From contig NZ_JADPKT010000073.1 in NCBI RefSeq assembly GCF_023074075.1, forward strand, positions 149,607-213,606: a stretch of 64,000 nucleotides of DNA. Reading direction: 5' to 3'. The position numbers and the translations under genes are program-made. This DNA comes from Bradyrhizobium sp. 138. GTDB taxonomy: Bacteria > Pseudomonadota > Alphaproteobacteria > Rhizobiales > Xanthobacteraceae. The notes under the pieces were generated by a model, which saw only the letters and a program-made list of their open reading frames with translations, searched no databases and was not told the origin of the DNA. Of this stretch, positions 48,044 to 57,265 are shown one piece after another; the stretch's first letter is position 1; every line of letters starts with the position of its first letter.

Positions 48044-49366
48044 ATGCAGGTACCGAGCGATTTTCGCCGCGTGATCATCGCTGCGTCGGTGGGAAACATC
48101 ATCGAATGGTATGATTTCTATATCTTTGGCAGCCTGGCCGCAGTTCTATCTGTCAAGTTCTTTGAGCAGTCCCACCCCGTCGCCGCCCTGCTCAGCACGA
48201 TCGCGCTGTTCACGGCAGGATTTCTGATCCGTCCGCTGGGGGCATTCCTGTTCGGATGGATGGGTGACCGGGTCGGCCGCAAATATACGTTTCTCATCAC
48301 GCTCAGCGGAATGGGACTGGGCACGGGAGCGATCGGATTGATCCCAACCTACCAGTCGATCGGGCTGGCGGCTGCATTCCTTCTCTTCGGCTTGCGCATG
48401 ATCCAGGGGCTGTGCCTCGGCGGCGAATATGGTGGCGCCATCACCTATGTTGCCGAGCATGTGCCGGACGACAAGCGCGGCTACTACACCGGCTGGCTAC
48501 AGACCTCTCCGACTCTCGGGATCGTGGTGTCGCTGGCCGTGATCGTCCTGACCCGAACCTATGTCGGCAATCAGGCCTTCGACGAATGGGCGTGGCGCGT
48601 TCCGTTCCTGCTGTCCTTCCTGCTGGTGGCCATCGCGATCTATATCCGCCTCCAGCTCCAGGAGACGCCGATCTTCCAGGAGATCAAAGCCCGCGGACAG
48701 ATGACGAGAAATCCGTGGAAGGAGGCCTTCCTCAGTTCGAACATCAAATACATCGGGATCGCCATCGTGGTCCTGATCGGGCAGGGCGTGGTCTGGTACA
48801 GCGGTCAGTTCTGGGCGCTGTACTTTCTGCAGCAGGTCTCCAAGGTGGACCCGCTGACCTCGGCCTACATCGTGGGAGCCGCGCTGCTCATTGCAACGCC
48901 GAGCCTGATCTTCTTTGGCTGGCTGTCGGATCATATCGGCCGCAAGCCGGTGATCCTCGGAGGCATGCTGCTCGCCGCGATCACTTACTATCCGCTGTAT
49001 CTGTGGCTGGGATCGGTCACGCAGCCCGGAAACATCAACTATCCGATCGCGATTTTCATCATCTTCATCCTCGTTTGCTATGTCGGGATGGTGTACGGGC
49101 CGGTCGGCGCGTTTCTGGCGGAATTCTTCCCCGCCAGGATCAGGTACACGTCAGTCTCCGTGCCCTACCACATCGGCAATGGCTGGGGCGGCGGCTTGGT
49201 CCCGTTCATCACGTCCGCGGCATTCGCCGCGACCGGCAGCGTCGGCTACGCGCTGATTTACCCGATCGCGGTCCCCGCGGTGTGCTTCGTGCTTGCCGTC
49301 TTCCTGATGCCCGAGACCCGCAAGATCAGCATCTGGCAACCGATCGAGCCCAGAGCCGCACTGTGA
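48044..49366 (+). CDS. MFS transporter of the metabolite:H+ symporter (MHS) type
   Basis: 440 residues and about twelve helices. The opening IIAASVGNIIEWYDFYIFGS, the loop GWMGDRVGRKYTFLI and RMIQGLCLGGEYGGAITYVAEH are hallmarks of the MHS group (ProP, KgtP, ShiA), proton-coupled importers of carboxylates and betaines. The half-domain repeat GWLSDHIGRKPVILGG is intact. AGGAG precedes the ATG. It is the first gene of a block that also holds an SPW protein and a glutamine synthetase; the ligand might be nitrogen-containing, which is inference. Confidence 0.93.
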   Translation: MQVPSDFRRVIIAASVGNIIEWYDFYIFGSLAAVLSVKFFEQSHPVAALLSTIALFTAGFLIRPLGAFLFGWMGDRVGRKYTFLITLSGMGLGTGAIGLIPTYQSIGLAAAFLLFGLRMIQGLCLGGEYGGAITYVAEHVPDDKRGYYTGWLQTSPTLGIVVSLAVIVLTRTYVGNQAFDEWAWRVPFLLSFLLVAIAIYIRLQLQETPIFQEIKARGQMTRNPWKEAFLSSNIKYIGIAIVVLIGQGVVWYSGQFWALYFLQQVSKVDPLTSAYIVGAALLIATPSLIFFGWLSDHIGRKPVILGGMLLAAITYYPLYLWLGSVTQPGNINYPIAIFIIFILVCYVGMVYGPVGAFLAEFFPARIRYTSVSVPYHIGNGWGGGLVPFITSAAFAATGSVGYALIYPIAVPAVCFVLAVFLMPETRKISIWQPIEPRAAL

Positions 49367-49376
49367 TGGGTTGACC

Positions 49377-49406
49377 CCGGTGCAGGACCGCAAGGCCCTG
49401 CACCGG
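49377..49406 (+). terminator. Stem-loop after the MHS transporter
   Basis: CCGGTGCAGG (49377-49386) and CCTGCACCGG (49397-49406) form a perfect 10-bp stem with a 10-base loop, 10 bases past the transporter stop. No T run follows. It lies between convergent genes. Confidence 0.65.
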
Positions 49407-49525
49407 AGTTCGTATCGAGGCGCAGTGACGATCGCTCCTATCGGCACCGCGCCCGAGCGAACCGACCTCGAACTCTCGACCGCCAGCAGATGGCGGTCGG
49501 CAAAGCCCCCGGCTAACATCTTTTC

Positions 49526-49888
49526 TCAGCCGGCCAGGCGATGCCAACGATCGTGCCACCAGGTGCTGAAGTCGCGATCGGTCATCAATTCCCAGACAGC
49601 GAGCAGGATCACCACTATGCCGGACAGTACGCTGCTCACCGTGGCCGATACCGATTCATAACCAATGCTCCAAGGTGCCAGCAGCAGAGCCAGGCCCAGC
49701 AGTATTTCTCCCCATTCTTCCAGATAGGACGGGATGAAAAATGCCTCGATGGCAAACAGCACGACGCCGAGCCCGAGCGCGATGGAGACCCAGACAGCCG
49801 CCCCGGACAAGCCCAGGATAAAGGACGAAAGGACCAGCCACAGGCCCACCAGGAGACTGGCAGCGTCTTGCCAATGTTGGATGCGCAT
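49526..49888 (-). CDS. SPW-repeat membrane protein
   Basis: 120 residues. Four hydrophobic segments occur in two similar halves: DAASLLVGLWLVLSSFILGL and GEILLGLALLLAPWSIGYES. The LxPWxxG motif fits the SPW repeat family of small membrane proteins with no established function. The ATG at 49888 follows a strong GGAGGTGAG site; longer upstream reading is not coding. It is convergent with the MHS transporter and divergent from the 60-residue gene at 50117. Confidence 0.85.
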   Translation of the reverse strand: MRIQHWQDAASLLVGLWLVLSSFILGLSGAAVWVSIALGLGVVLFAIEAFFIPSYLEEWGEILLGLALLLAPWSIGYESVSATVSSVLSGIVVILLAVWELMTDRDFSTWWHDRWHRLAG

Positions 49889-50116
49889 GATGCTCACCTC
49901 CTCTCTCCTGCTTAGATGGGGGCGCCGCCGAGAAAATGCATCCCTCCGATCTACGCTGTATTGCCGCGACCGAAGCCGCAGCCCGTGCCCCGGAAAGAGC
50001 CCTTGCGAGTGCGCTGCACCAGGATGCAGACTAGCTGCGCTTGACAGGTGTCGACGTCTATCGTTCCCGGGCCTGCCTAGTTGGCGTGGCGCCCGGGGCA
50101 AGAGGGAGGTGACGCC

Positions 50117-50299
50117 ATGCGAGAAATCGAAATCCACGACTATGCGCGACAGTTGCTGGAAGCACATGGCCCCAAGGCCATTGCGGAAGCAGCCCAGAAC
50201 GCCATCGATCTCGAGTCAAAGGGCGAGCTCGAACTCGCCAAGACCTGGCGGCATATCGAAGGCGCCATGAAGCTGATGCGCGGGCCTCACCAAAGCTGA
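50117..50299 (+). CDS. Small soluble protein of unknown function
   Basis: 60 residues: MREIEIHDYARQLLEAHGPK, then AIAEAAQNAIDLESKGELEL and a helical end AKTWRHIEGAMKLMRG. GGGAGGTG at 50104-50111 gives a strong ribosome site. The sequence suggests a three-helix bundle. I recall similar small proteins in Bradyrhizobium near stress genes but know no function. It precedes the glutamine synthetase by 108 bases on the same strand, with a hairpin in between. Confidence 0.75.
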   Translation: MREIEIHDYARQLLEAHGPKAIAEAAQNAIDLESKGELELAKTWRHIEGAMKLMRGPHQS

Positions 50300-50338
50300 A
50301 GAAGCCGGCCTAGAGTATGGACCACAATCCGTCGCAAG

Positions 50339-50360
50339 CCGTTCGGCTGCGGCCGAACGG
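50339..50360 (+). terminator. Perfect hairpin upstream of the glutamine synthetase
   Basis: CCGTTCGGC (50339-50347), TGCG, GCCGAACGG (50352-50360) form a 9-bp stem with a tetraloop, 48 bases before the glutamine synthetase ATG. It may end transcription of the 60-residue gene or act in the glnA leader. No T run is present. Confidence 0.5.
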
Positions 50361-50407
50361 CAACGCGACCCGCAAGACGCGCATCTCAATGATGCTGGGA
50401 GCGAGCC

Positions 50408-51838
50408 ATGTTTCCAAAATGTGCGACGGCCGAAGATCTCGTGAAGGCGATCGAGGACGAGAAGGTCCAGATGATCGATCTGCGGTTCACTGACCTGCCG
50501 GGGGTATGGCAACATTTTTCCGTCCCGCCGAGCGCGGTGAGCGTCGATGCGCTCGAGGAGGGCATCGGGTTCGACGGCTCATCGATCCGCGGCTTCCAGG
50601 AGATTCAGGAGAGCGACATGCTGGTCGTCGCCGATCCGGCGACGGCCTTCGTCGACCCCTATAGCCCGGCAAAGACGCTAGTCCTCTTCTGCAACATCCG
50701 CGACCCCGTGACCGGCCAATCCTATAGCCGCGATCCACGCTACGTCGCCCAGAAGGCTGAAACTTATCTCAAGAACACTGGTCGCGCCGATACGAGTTAC
50801 TTCGGCCCGGAAGCGGAGTTCTTCGTCTTCGACGAGGTGCGCTACGGTCAGGGCATCAACTACGCCATGCACGAGATCGATTCCAGCGAAGGCAGCTGGA
50901 ACACCGGCGCGGAGGAAGCGCCGAATCTGGGACACAAGCCGCGCTCTAAGGAGGGATATTTTCCCGTACCTCCGACCGACAGCATGCAGGCGCTACGCAC
51001 CGAAATGGTGCTGACCATGGAACAGCTGGGAATCCAGATCGAAGCTCATCACCACGAGGTCGCAACCGGCGGCCAAAACGAAATCGACATGCGCTTCACA
51101 ACCCTCACCCGCATGGCCGACAATTTGATGATCTACAAATACGTGGTGAAGAATACCGCGCATGAGCACGGCAAGACTGCGACCTTCATGCCGAAACCGC
51201 TGTTCGAGGACAACGCTTCGGGCATGCATGTGCACCAGTCGCTATGGAAGGGCGAGACCAACCTGTTCTACGATCAGGGCGACTATGCCGAATTGAGCCA
51301 GCTCGGCCGCTTCTACATCGGCGGCCTCCTGACCCACGCCTGGGCGTTGTGCGGGCTTTGCGCCCCGACGACGAACTCCTATCGGCGCCTGGTGCCGGGC
51401 TATGAGGCTCCCATCAACCTGGTCTACTCCCAACGCAATCGCTCGGCCTGCTGCCGAATTCCAATGTACTCGCCGAATCCACGCGCAAAGCGCGTCGAGT
51501 TTCGTTCGCCCGACCCCTCCTGCAATCCGTACCTGGCTTTTGCCGCAATGCTGATGGCGGGCCTCGACGGGATCGACAACCGGATCGACCCCGGCAGCCC
51601 CATCGACAAGAACCTTTACGATCTGCCACCGGCCGAAGCCAAGAAAGTGAAGTCGACACCGGGATCGCTAGATCAGGCGCTCGACGCACTCCAGCGCGAC
51701 CACGCATTCCTGCTGCGCGGCAACGTCTTCACGGCCGACCTGATCGAGACCTGGCTCGACTACAAGCGAAAAAAGGAGGTCGATGCGATCCGGCTGCGGC
51801 CGCATCCCTATGAGTTCCACCTCTACTACGACATCTGA
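50408..51838 (+). CDS. glnA: Type I glutamine synthetase, divergent paralogue
   Basis: 476 residues. It adds ammonia to glutamate. Catalytic and metal motifs are present: IGFDGSSIRGFQ, FGPEAEFFVFD, HEVATGGQNEIDMRF, FEDNASGMHVHQS, and the adenylylation Tyr in NLYDLPP, so it should be controlled by GlnE. It departs from the usual sequence at HAWALCGLCAPTTNSYRRL and NRSACCRIPMY, where extra Cys residues appear. There is no glnB (PII) upstream, unlike the standard rhizobial glnBA operon, so this is probably a second copy in an accessory block. Confidence 0.92.
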   Translation: MFPKCATAEDLVKAIEDEKVQMIDLRFTDLPGVWQHFSVPPSAVSVDALEEGIGFDGSSIRGFQEIQESDMLVVADPATAFVDPYSPAKTLVLFCNIRDPVTGQSYSRDPRYVAQKAETYLKNTGRADTSYFGPEAEFFVFDEVRYGQGINYAMHEIDSSEGSWNTGAEEAPNLGHKPRSKEGYFPVPPTDSMQALRTEMVLTMEQLGIQIEAHHHEVATGGQNEIDMRFTTLTRMADNLMIYKYVVKNTAHEHGKTATFMPKPLFEDNASGMHVHQSLWKGETNLFYDQGDYAELSQLGRFYIGGLLTHAWALCGLCAPTTNSYRRLVPGYEAPINLVYSQRNRSACCRIPMYSPNPRAKRVEFRSPDPSCNPYLAFAAMLMAGLDGIDNRIDPGSPIDKNLYDLPPAEAKKVKSTPGSLDQALDALQRDHAFLLRGNVFTADLIETWLDYKRKKEVDAIRLRPHPYEFHLYYDI

Positions 51839-51910
51839 CCGACCGTCGAAGGCGACGGCCCTCGGGCGTGAGACGTCGGCCCTCATGGTGAGGGGACGCG
51901 CCAAAGCCTG

Positions 51911-52297
51911 TCAAATCAGCGGCGCCTGCGACGAGGCGTGGTGATTGACGATCTTCCAGTCGCCGTCCTCGCGGATGATGACCCAGCTCATCTTGACAAT
52001 GAGATCGGGGCGCTCGCCGGCGAGGTCGAACGAGATGGTCGCGGCCATGTTGATCAGATCAGAGCCGGCGTGCGCTGCGTTGACGTCGGAGAACACAGCG
52101 CTCGGCTTGCGCCAGCGCGGCAGGCCGTCGAAATAATCGGCGACGCCGTCCCTGCCGCGATAGAGCTTCGGGTTGGAGCCGAAGAAGAACGCGTTCTTCG
52201 AATACAGCGACGAGAGCGCGGCGGCATCGAGGGTCGCGAAACCGGCGCACCATTTCGCGATGATGGCAGAAACGATGGCGTCGGCTTCCTTGCTCAT
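51911..52297 (-). CDS. SgcJ/EcaC (SnoaL-like) family protein
   Basis: 128 residues with an NTF2-like fold: CAGFATLDAAALSSLYSKNAFFFG, YFDGLPRWRKPSAVFSD and the C-terminal MSWVIIREDGDWKIVNHHAS, typical of the SgcJ/EcaC group. Members are called oxidoreductases in databases, but most are uncharacterised; the cavity could bind a small molecule. Its ATG overlaps the glnS stop by four bases (ATGA), so it is translationally coupled to glnS, an odd pairing. Confidence 0.85.
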   Translation of the reverse strand: MSKEADAIVSAIIAKWCAGFATLDAAALSSLYSKNAFFFGSNPKLYRGRDGVADYFDGLPRWRKPSAVFSDVNAAHAGSDLINMAATISFDLAGERPDLIVKMSWVIIREDGDWKIVNHHASSQAPLI

Positions 52298-53982
52298 GTG
52301 TGCATCACCCCTTTTGCGACTTCCTTCGCGAAGGTGTCGCGCAGGCCGATGGTGCGCGAAAACACCGGCTTGCCGGGTATCGAGTCCTTGTCGCGCACGA
52401 AATAGCCCTGGCGCTCGAACTGCATCGGCTCTGTCGAATTGCTCTCCGCAACCGATGCCTCGATCCGCGCATCGGAGAGGATCTCCAGCGAATTCGGATT
52501 GAGATCGGCGGCGAAATTCGAGGCATCCGGGCTCGGATTAGAGAACAGCTGGTTGTAGATGCGGATTTCCGCAGGCACTGATGCCGCCGCCGGCAGCCAG
52601 TGCATGGTCGCCTTGACCTTGCGGCCGTCGGGCGCGTTGCCGCCCTTGGTCGCGGGATCATAGGTGCAGCGCAGCTCCACCACCTCGCCCTTGTCGTTCT
52701 TGATCACGCCGGTGCACTTGACGAAATAGGCGTAGCGCAGCCGCACCTCGTTGCCCGGCGACAGGCGGAAGAACTTCTTCGGCGGGTTCTCCATGAAGTC
52801 GTCCTGCTCGATATAGAGCTCGCGGCCGAACGTAATTTTCCGCGTGCCCGCGTTGGGATCATCCGGGTGATTGATCGCCTCGAGCTCCTCGGTCTGACCT
52901 TCCGGATAGTTCTCGATCACGACCTTGAGCGGCCGCAACACGCCCATGCGGCGCTGCGACGTGCGATTCAGCTCCTCGCGGATGCAGAATTCGAGCATGC
53001 CGACATCGACCACGCTGTTGGCCTTTGCAACGCCGATGCGCTTGACGAATTCGCGCAAGGCCGCCGGTGGCACGCCGCGGCGGCGCATCCCGGCCATAGT
53101 CGGCATCCGCGGATCATCCCAGCCTGCGACATGGCCGTCGCGGACGAGCTGGGTCAGCACGCGCTTGGACAGCAGCGTGTAGGTCAGGTTCAGCCGTGCG
53201 AACTCATACTGATGCGGCTGTGACGGCACCGGCAGCTTCTCGATGAACCAGTCGTAGAGCGGCCGATGGTCCTCGAATTCCAGCGTGCAGATCGAATGCG
53301 TGATGCCTTCGATCGCGTCCGACTGGCCGTGGGCATAATCGTAGCTCGGATAGATGTGCCACTTCGTGCCGGTGCGCGGATGGTGCGCGTGCAGGATGCG
53401 ATACAGCACGGGGTCGCGCAGATTGATGTTGCCCGCGGCCATGTCGATCTTGGCCCGCAGCACGCGCGCGCCGTTGGGGAATTCGCCGGCCTTCATGCGG
53501 CGAAACAGGTCGAGGTTCTCCTCCACGCTGCGGTCGCGGAATGGCGAGTTCTTGCCGGGCTCGGTCAGCGTGCCGCGGGAGGTGCGGATTTCCTCCTGGG
53601 TCTGGTCGTCGACATAAGCGAGCCCGTCGCGGATCAGCTGCTCGGCCCATTCGTACAGGCGGTCGAAATAGTCGGACGCGAAGAACAGATTCTTGCCCCA
53701 ATCGAAACCGAGCCAGCGCACGTCGGCCTGGATGGAATCGATATATTCCTGCTCTTCCTTGACCGGATTGGTGTCGTCGAAGCGTAAGTGGCAGCGGCCC
53801 GGAAACTCCTGGGCAATGCCGAAATTGAGTGCGATCGCCTTGGCGTGGCCGATATGCAAATAGCCGTTCGGCTCCGGCGGGAACCGGGTCACGATCTCCC
53901 TGTATTTGCCCTGATCGAGGTCGGCCTGGATGATGTCACGAATGAAATCGCGCCCAACCTCAGCTGCCACCGGTTCTGTCAT
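52294..53982 (-). CDS. glnS: Glutaminyl-tRNA synthetase
   Basis: 562 residues, class I. The HIGH motif is PPEPNGYLHIGHAKAI, KMSKS-like VLSK is in LTYTLLSKRVLTQLV, and the GlnRS-specific RFDDTNP and DYAHGQSDAIEGITHS are clear. The C-terminal anticodon-binding barrels are of normal length. It charges tRNA-Gln directly. Alphaproteobacteria often use GatCAB instead, so gene presence alongside gltX suggests both routes or acquisition. AGGA precedes the start. Confidence 0.96.
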   Translation of the reverse strand: MTEPVAAEVGRDFIRDIIQADLDQGKYREIVTRFPPEPNGYLHIGHAKAIALNFGIAQEFPGRCHLRFDDTNPVKEEQEYIDSIQADVRWLGFDWGKNLFFASDYFDRLYEWAEQLIRDGLAYVDDQTQEEIRTSRGTLTEPGKNSPFRDRSVEENLDLFRRMKAGEFPNGARVLRAKIDMAAGNINLRDPVLYRILHAHHPRTGTKWHIYPSYDYAHGQSDAIEGITHSICTLEFEDHRPLYDWFIEKLPVPSQPHQYEFARLNLTYTLLSKRVLTQLVRDGHVAGWDDPRMPTMAGMRRRGVPPAALREFVKRIGVAKANSVVDVGMLEFCIREELNRTSQRRMGVLRPLKVVIENYPEGQTEELEAINHPDDPNAGTRKITFGRELYIEQDDFMENPPKKFFRLSPGNEVRLRYAYFVKCTGVIKNDKGEVVELRCTYDPATKGGNAPDGRKVKATMHWLPAAASVPAEIRIYNQLFSNPSPDASNFAADLNPNSLEILSDARIEASVAESNSTEPMQFERQGYFVRDKDSIPGKPVFSRTIGLRDTFAKEVAKGVMHT

Positions 53983-54125
53983 TACGAAAATCCTATCGGG
54001 AAATCAGCGGTCCTTCTGCCAAATTCGCGTGGCCGCGCCAAGGCCTACAAGGTCCGCCGACGGGCTTTAGTTATGCTCCGGTCCTGCTATACACCACCGC
54101 TTCCCATGCATAGGCCCTGCCAAGA

Positions 54126-55553
54126 ATGACCGATTCCGTCGTCACCCGCTTCGCCCCCTCGCCGACCGGCTTCCTCCATATCGGGGGCGCGCGCACGGCG
54201 CTGTTCAACTGGCTCTATGCGAAGAAGCATGGCGGCAAGATGCTGCTGCGGATCGAGGACACCGACCGGGAGCGCTCCACCGAGGCGGCGATCGGCGCCA
54301 TTCTCGACGGGTTGAAATGGCTCGAGCTCGGCTGGGACGGCGAGGTCATCTACCAGTTCAGCCGCGCCGCGCGCCACCGCGAGGTCGCCGAGCAGCTGCT
54401 CGCCGACGGCAAGGCCTATCGCTGCTACGCCACGGCCGAGGAGCTCGCCGCGATGCGCGAGAAGGCGCGCAGCGAGGGCCGCACCCGCCTCTATGACGGC
54501 ATGTGGCGCGACCGCGATCCCGCGACGGCCCCCTCCGACATCAAGCCCACCATCCGCCTGCGCGCGCCGCAGACCGGCGAGACCGTGATCGAGGATCAGG
54601 TCCAGGGCCGCGTGGTCTGGCAGAACGAGAACCTTGACGACCTCGTCCTGCTGCGCGGCGATGGCAACCCCACCTATATGCTCGCCGTGGTGGTGGATGA
54701 CCACGACATGGGCGTCACCCATGTGATCCGCGGCGACGACCATCTGATCAACGCGGCCCGCCAGAAGCAGATCTACGATGCAATGGGCTGGGCGTTGCCG
54801 AACATGTCCCACATCCCGCTGATCCATGGTCCGGACGGCTCAAAACTGTCCAAGCGCCACGGCGCGCTCGGCGTCGATGCCTACCGCGCCATGGGATATT
54901 TGCCGGCGGCGCTGCGCAATTACCTGGTCCGGCTCGGCTGGAGCCATGGCGACCAGGAGATCTTCTCGACCGAGGAGATGATCGCAGCGTTCGACCTCGC
55001 CAGCGTCGGCCGCGCCGCTGCCCGCTTCGATTTTGCCAAGCTGGAAAATCTCAACGGCCACTACATCCGCCACGCCGACGATCAATCACTCGTGAAGATG
55101 TTCGAGGACGTGCTCGACCATCTCGTGCCCAGCCGCGACGAGCTTAAGGCCAAGTTAAACGACACCACACGTGCGCAGCTCGTGAAAGCCATGCCGGCCC
55201 TGAAGGAGCGCGCCAAGACGCTGATCGAGCTGATCGACAGCGCCTATTTCATCTTCGCCGACCGGCCGCTGGAGCTCGATCCCAAGGCGCAGGCGCTGCT
55301 GACACAAGAGAACCGCAAGCTGATCGGCCAGCTTCATTCCGCGCTGGAGAAAGTCGAGACCTGGAGCGGCGCCGCCACTGAAGCTGCGTTGCGCGCTTTT
55401 GCCGAGGAAAATAGTCTCAAGCTCGGCGCGGTCGCTCAGCCCTTGCGGGCGGCCCTGACCGGACGAACGACGTCGCCTGGTATATTTGAGGTTTTGGACG
55501 TTCTGGGGCGCCAGGAAAGCCTTGCCCGGCTCAGGGATCAGTCTACGACGTAA
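54126..55553 (+). CDS. gltX: Glutamyl-tRNA synthetase
   Basis: 475 residues, class I. HIGH motif in APSPTGFLHIGGARTALFN, KMSKS motif in GSKLSKRHGA, and the catalytic-domain ADGKAYRCYATAEEL. The helical C terminus ends at LGRQESLARLRD. It charges tRNA-Glu (and possibly tRNA-Gln in species with GatCAB). It is divergent from glnS and 147 bases before gltA; the pair gltX-gltA is common in this group. Confidence 0.97.
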   Translation: MTDSVVTRFAPSPTGFLHIGGARTALFNWLYAKKHGGKMLLRIEDTDRERSTEAAIGAILDGLKWLELGWDGEVIYQFSRAARHREVAEQLLADGKAYRCYATAEELAAMREKARSEGRTRLYDGMWRDRDPATAPSDIKPTIRLRAPQTGETVIEDQVQGRVVWQNENLDDLVLLRGDGNPTYMLAVVVDDHDMGVTHVIRGDDHLINAARQKQIYDAMGWALPNMSHIPLIHGPDGSKLSKRHGALGVDAYRAMGYLPAALRNYLVRLGWSHGDQEIFSTEEMIAAFDLASVGRAAARFDFAKLENLNGHYIRHADDQSLVKMFEDVLDHLVPSRDELKAKLNDTTRAQLVKAMPALKERAKTLIELIDSAYFIFADRPLELDPKAQALLTQENRKLIGQLHSALEKVETWSGAATEAALRAFAEENSLKLGAVAQPLRAALTGRTTSPGIFEVLDVLGRQESLARLRDQSTT

Positions 55554-55700
55554 GTCGACCATGCGTGCGGCGATCTTGCAGCGCACACAGCAATAATATA
55601 CCCATCTCCCCCGTACCTTCTGGAACTTCCGGCCTGCCCCATCATCTCGCGATAGGGGCCTCCGGCTCCGGCCCGTTTCACCACACATCGGGGACCTACG

Positions 55701-57005
55701 ATGGACGCAAAACCGAGCAATAAGACCGCTACGCTGACGGTCGGAAACAAGAACTACGATCTCCCGATCCACAGCGGTAGCGTCGGGCCTGATGTCATCG
55801 ATATCGGCAAGCTCTACGGCCAGTCCGGCCTGTTCACCTATGATCCCGGCTTCACCTCCACCGCGAGCTGCCAGTCCAAGATCACCTATATCGACGGCGA
55901 TGCGGGCGTGCTGGAATACCGCGGCTATCCGATCGAGCAGCTCGCCGAGAACGGTGACTTCCTCGAGACTTGCTATCTCCTGCTCTACGGGAACCTGCCG
56001 ACCGCCACGCAGAAAAAGGATTTCGATTACCGCGTGACCCATCACACGATGGTGCACGAGCAGATGGCGCGCTTCTTCCAGGGCTTCCGCCGCGACGCCC
56101 ATCCGATGGCGATCATGGTGGCGGCCGTTGGCGCCCTCGCCGCGTTCTATCACGATAGCACCGACATCAACGATCCGAAGCAGCGCATGATCGCTTCCAT
56201 GCGCATGATCGCGAAGATCCCGACGCTGGCGGCGATGGCCTACAAATACACGGTCGGCCAGCCGTTCGTGTATCCGAAGAACTCGCTCTCGTTCACCGAG
56301 AACTTCCTCAACATGTGCTTCGCCGTGCCGTGCGAGGACTACAAGATCAACCCGGTGCTGGCCGACGCGCTGGACAAGATCTTCATCCTGCACGCCGACC
56401 ACGAGCAGAACGCCTCCACCTCGACGGTGCGCATCGCCGGCTCTTCCGGTGCCAATCCGTTCGCCTGCATCGCCGCAGGCATCGCCTGCCTGTGGGGCCC
56501 GGCGCATGGCGGCGCCAACGAAGCCGCGCTCGCGATGCTCGCCGAGATCGGCTCGGTGGACAAGATCCCCGAGTTCATCGCCAAGGTGAAGGACAAGAAT
56601 TCTGAAGTCCGCCTGATGGGCTTCGGTCACCGCGTCTACAAGAACTACGATCCGCGCGCCAAGATCATGCAGAAGATGTGTCACGCCGTGCTCAAGGAGA
56701 CCGGCCATGGCGACGATCCGATGCTGAAGGTGGCGATGGAGCTGGAGAAGATCGCGCTCAGCGACCAGTACTTCATCGACCGCAAGCTCTACCCGAACGT
56801 CGACTTCTATTCGGGCATCACGCTGAAGGCGATGGGCTTCCCGGTCTCGATGTTCACCGTGCTGTTCGCGGTTGCCCGCACCGTCGGCTGGATCAGCCAG
56901 TGGAGCGAGATGATCGAGGACCCGCAGCAGAAGATCGGCCGTCCGCGCCAGCTCTACACCGGCGTCACCCGCCGCGACTACGTCGCGATCAAGGACCGCA
57001 AGTAA
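55701..57005 (+). CDS. gltA: Citrate synthase (type II)
   Basis: 434 residues. It joins acetyl-CoA and oxaloacetate at the entry of the TCA cycle. Motifs: GVLEYRGYPIEQLAE, catalytic His in LHADHEQNASTSTVR, GPAHGGANEAAL, MGFGHRVYKNYDPRA and Asp/Arg in VDFYSGITLKAMGFP. The N-terminal small beta domain is of the hexameric NADH-sensitive type. GGGGA precedes the ATG, and a strong terminator follows the stop. Confidence 0.98.
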   Translation: MDAKPSNKTATLTVGNKNYDLPIHSGSVGPDVIDIGKLYGQSGLFTYDPGFTSTASCQSKITYIDGDAGVLEYRGYPIEQLAENGDFLETCYLLLYGNLPTATQKKDFDYRVTHHTMVHEQMARFFQGFRRDAHPMAIMVAAVGALAAFYHDSTDINDPKQRMIASMRMIAKIPTLAAMAYKYTVGQPFVYPKNSLSFTENFLNMCFAVPCEDYKINPVLADALDKIFILHADHEQNASTSTVRIAGSSGANPFACIAAGIACLWGPAHGGANEAALAMLAEIGSVDKIPEFIAKVKDKNSEVRLMGFGHRVYKNYDPRAKIMQKMCHAVLKETGHGDDPMLKVAMELEKIALSDQYFIDRKLYPNVDFYSGITLKAMGFPVSMFTVLFAVARTVGWISQWSEMIEDPQQKIGRPRQLYTGVTRRDYVAIKDRK

Positions 57006-57020
57006 GATCGGCCTCCTCGA

Positions 57021-57050
57021 AACGGCGCCATCGCAAGATGGCGCCGTTTT
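57021..57050 (+). terminator. Intrinsic terminator of gltA
   Basis: AACGGCGCCATC (57021-57032), GCAA, GATGGCGCCGTT (57037-57048) form a perfect 12-bp stem closed by a stable tetraloop, followed by TTTCGTTCG. It lies 15 bases after the stop. Confidence 0.9.
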
Positions 57051-57070
57051 CGTTCGTGCAGGCGCTTGGA

Positions 57071-57203
57071 GGGTGGGTCAGCCCCGCGGCTGCGCGAAGC
57101 GCGGTCCGCGCGGCGTAACCCACCAACTTCGTCGGCAAATGCGGAAGCATGGTGGGTTACGCCCTGCCGATGCGCTTTGCGCATCCGCAGCGCTAACCCA
57201 CCC
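57071..57203. repeat. Pair of palindromic repeat units with GGGTGGGT ends
   Basis: Unit one (57071-57124) starts GGGTGGGTCAG and ends GTAACCCACC; unit two (57151-57203) starts GGTGGGTTACG and ends CTAACCCACCC. Each is an inverted repeat with GC-rich arms around a GCGCGAAGCGC or GCGCTTTGCGC core. They stand side by side between gltA and the ROK gene. They look like dispersed rhizobial palindromic elements. Confidence 0.8.
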
Positions 57204-57265
57204 TACCAAGTCCGCGTGTTGCTGCCGCGCACAACAACAAGTCCAGGCCCCGCGCCGCCGAACGC

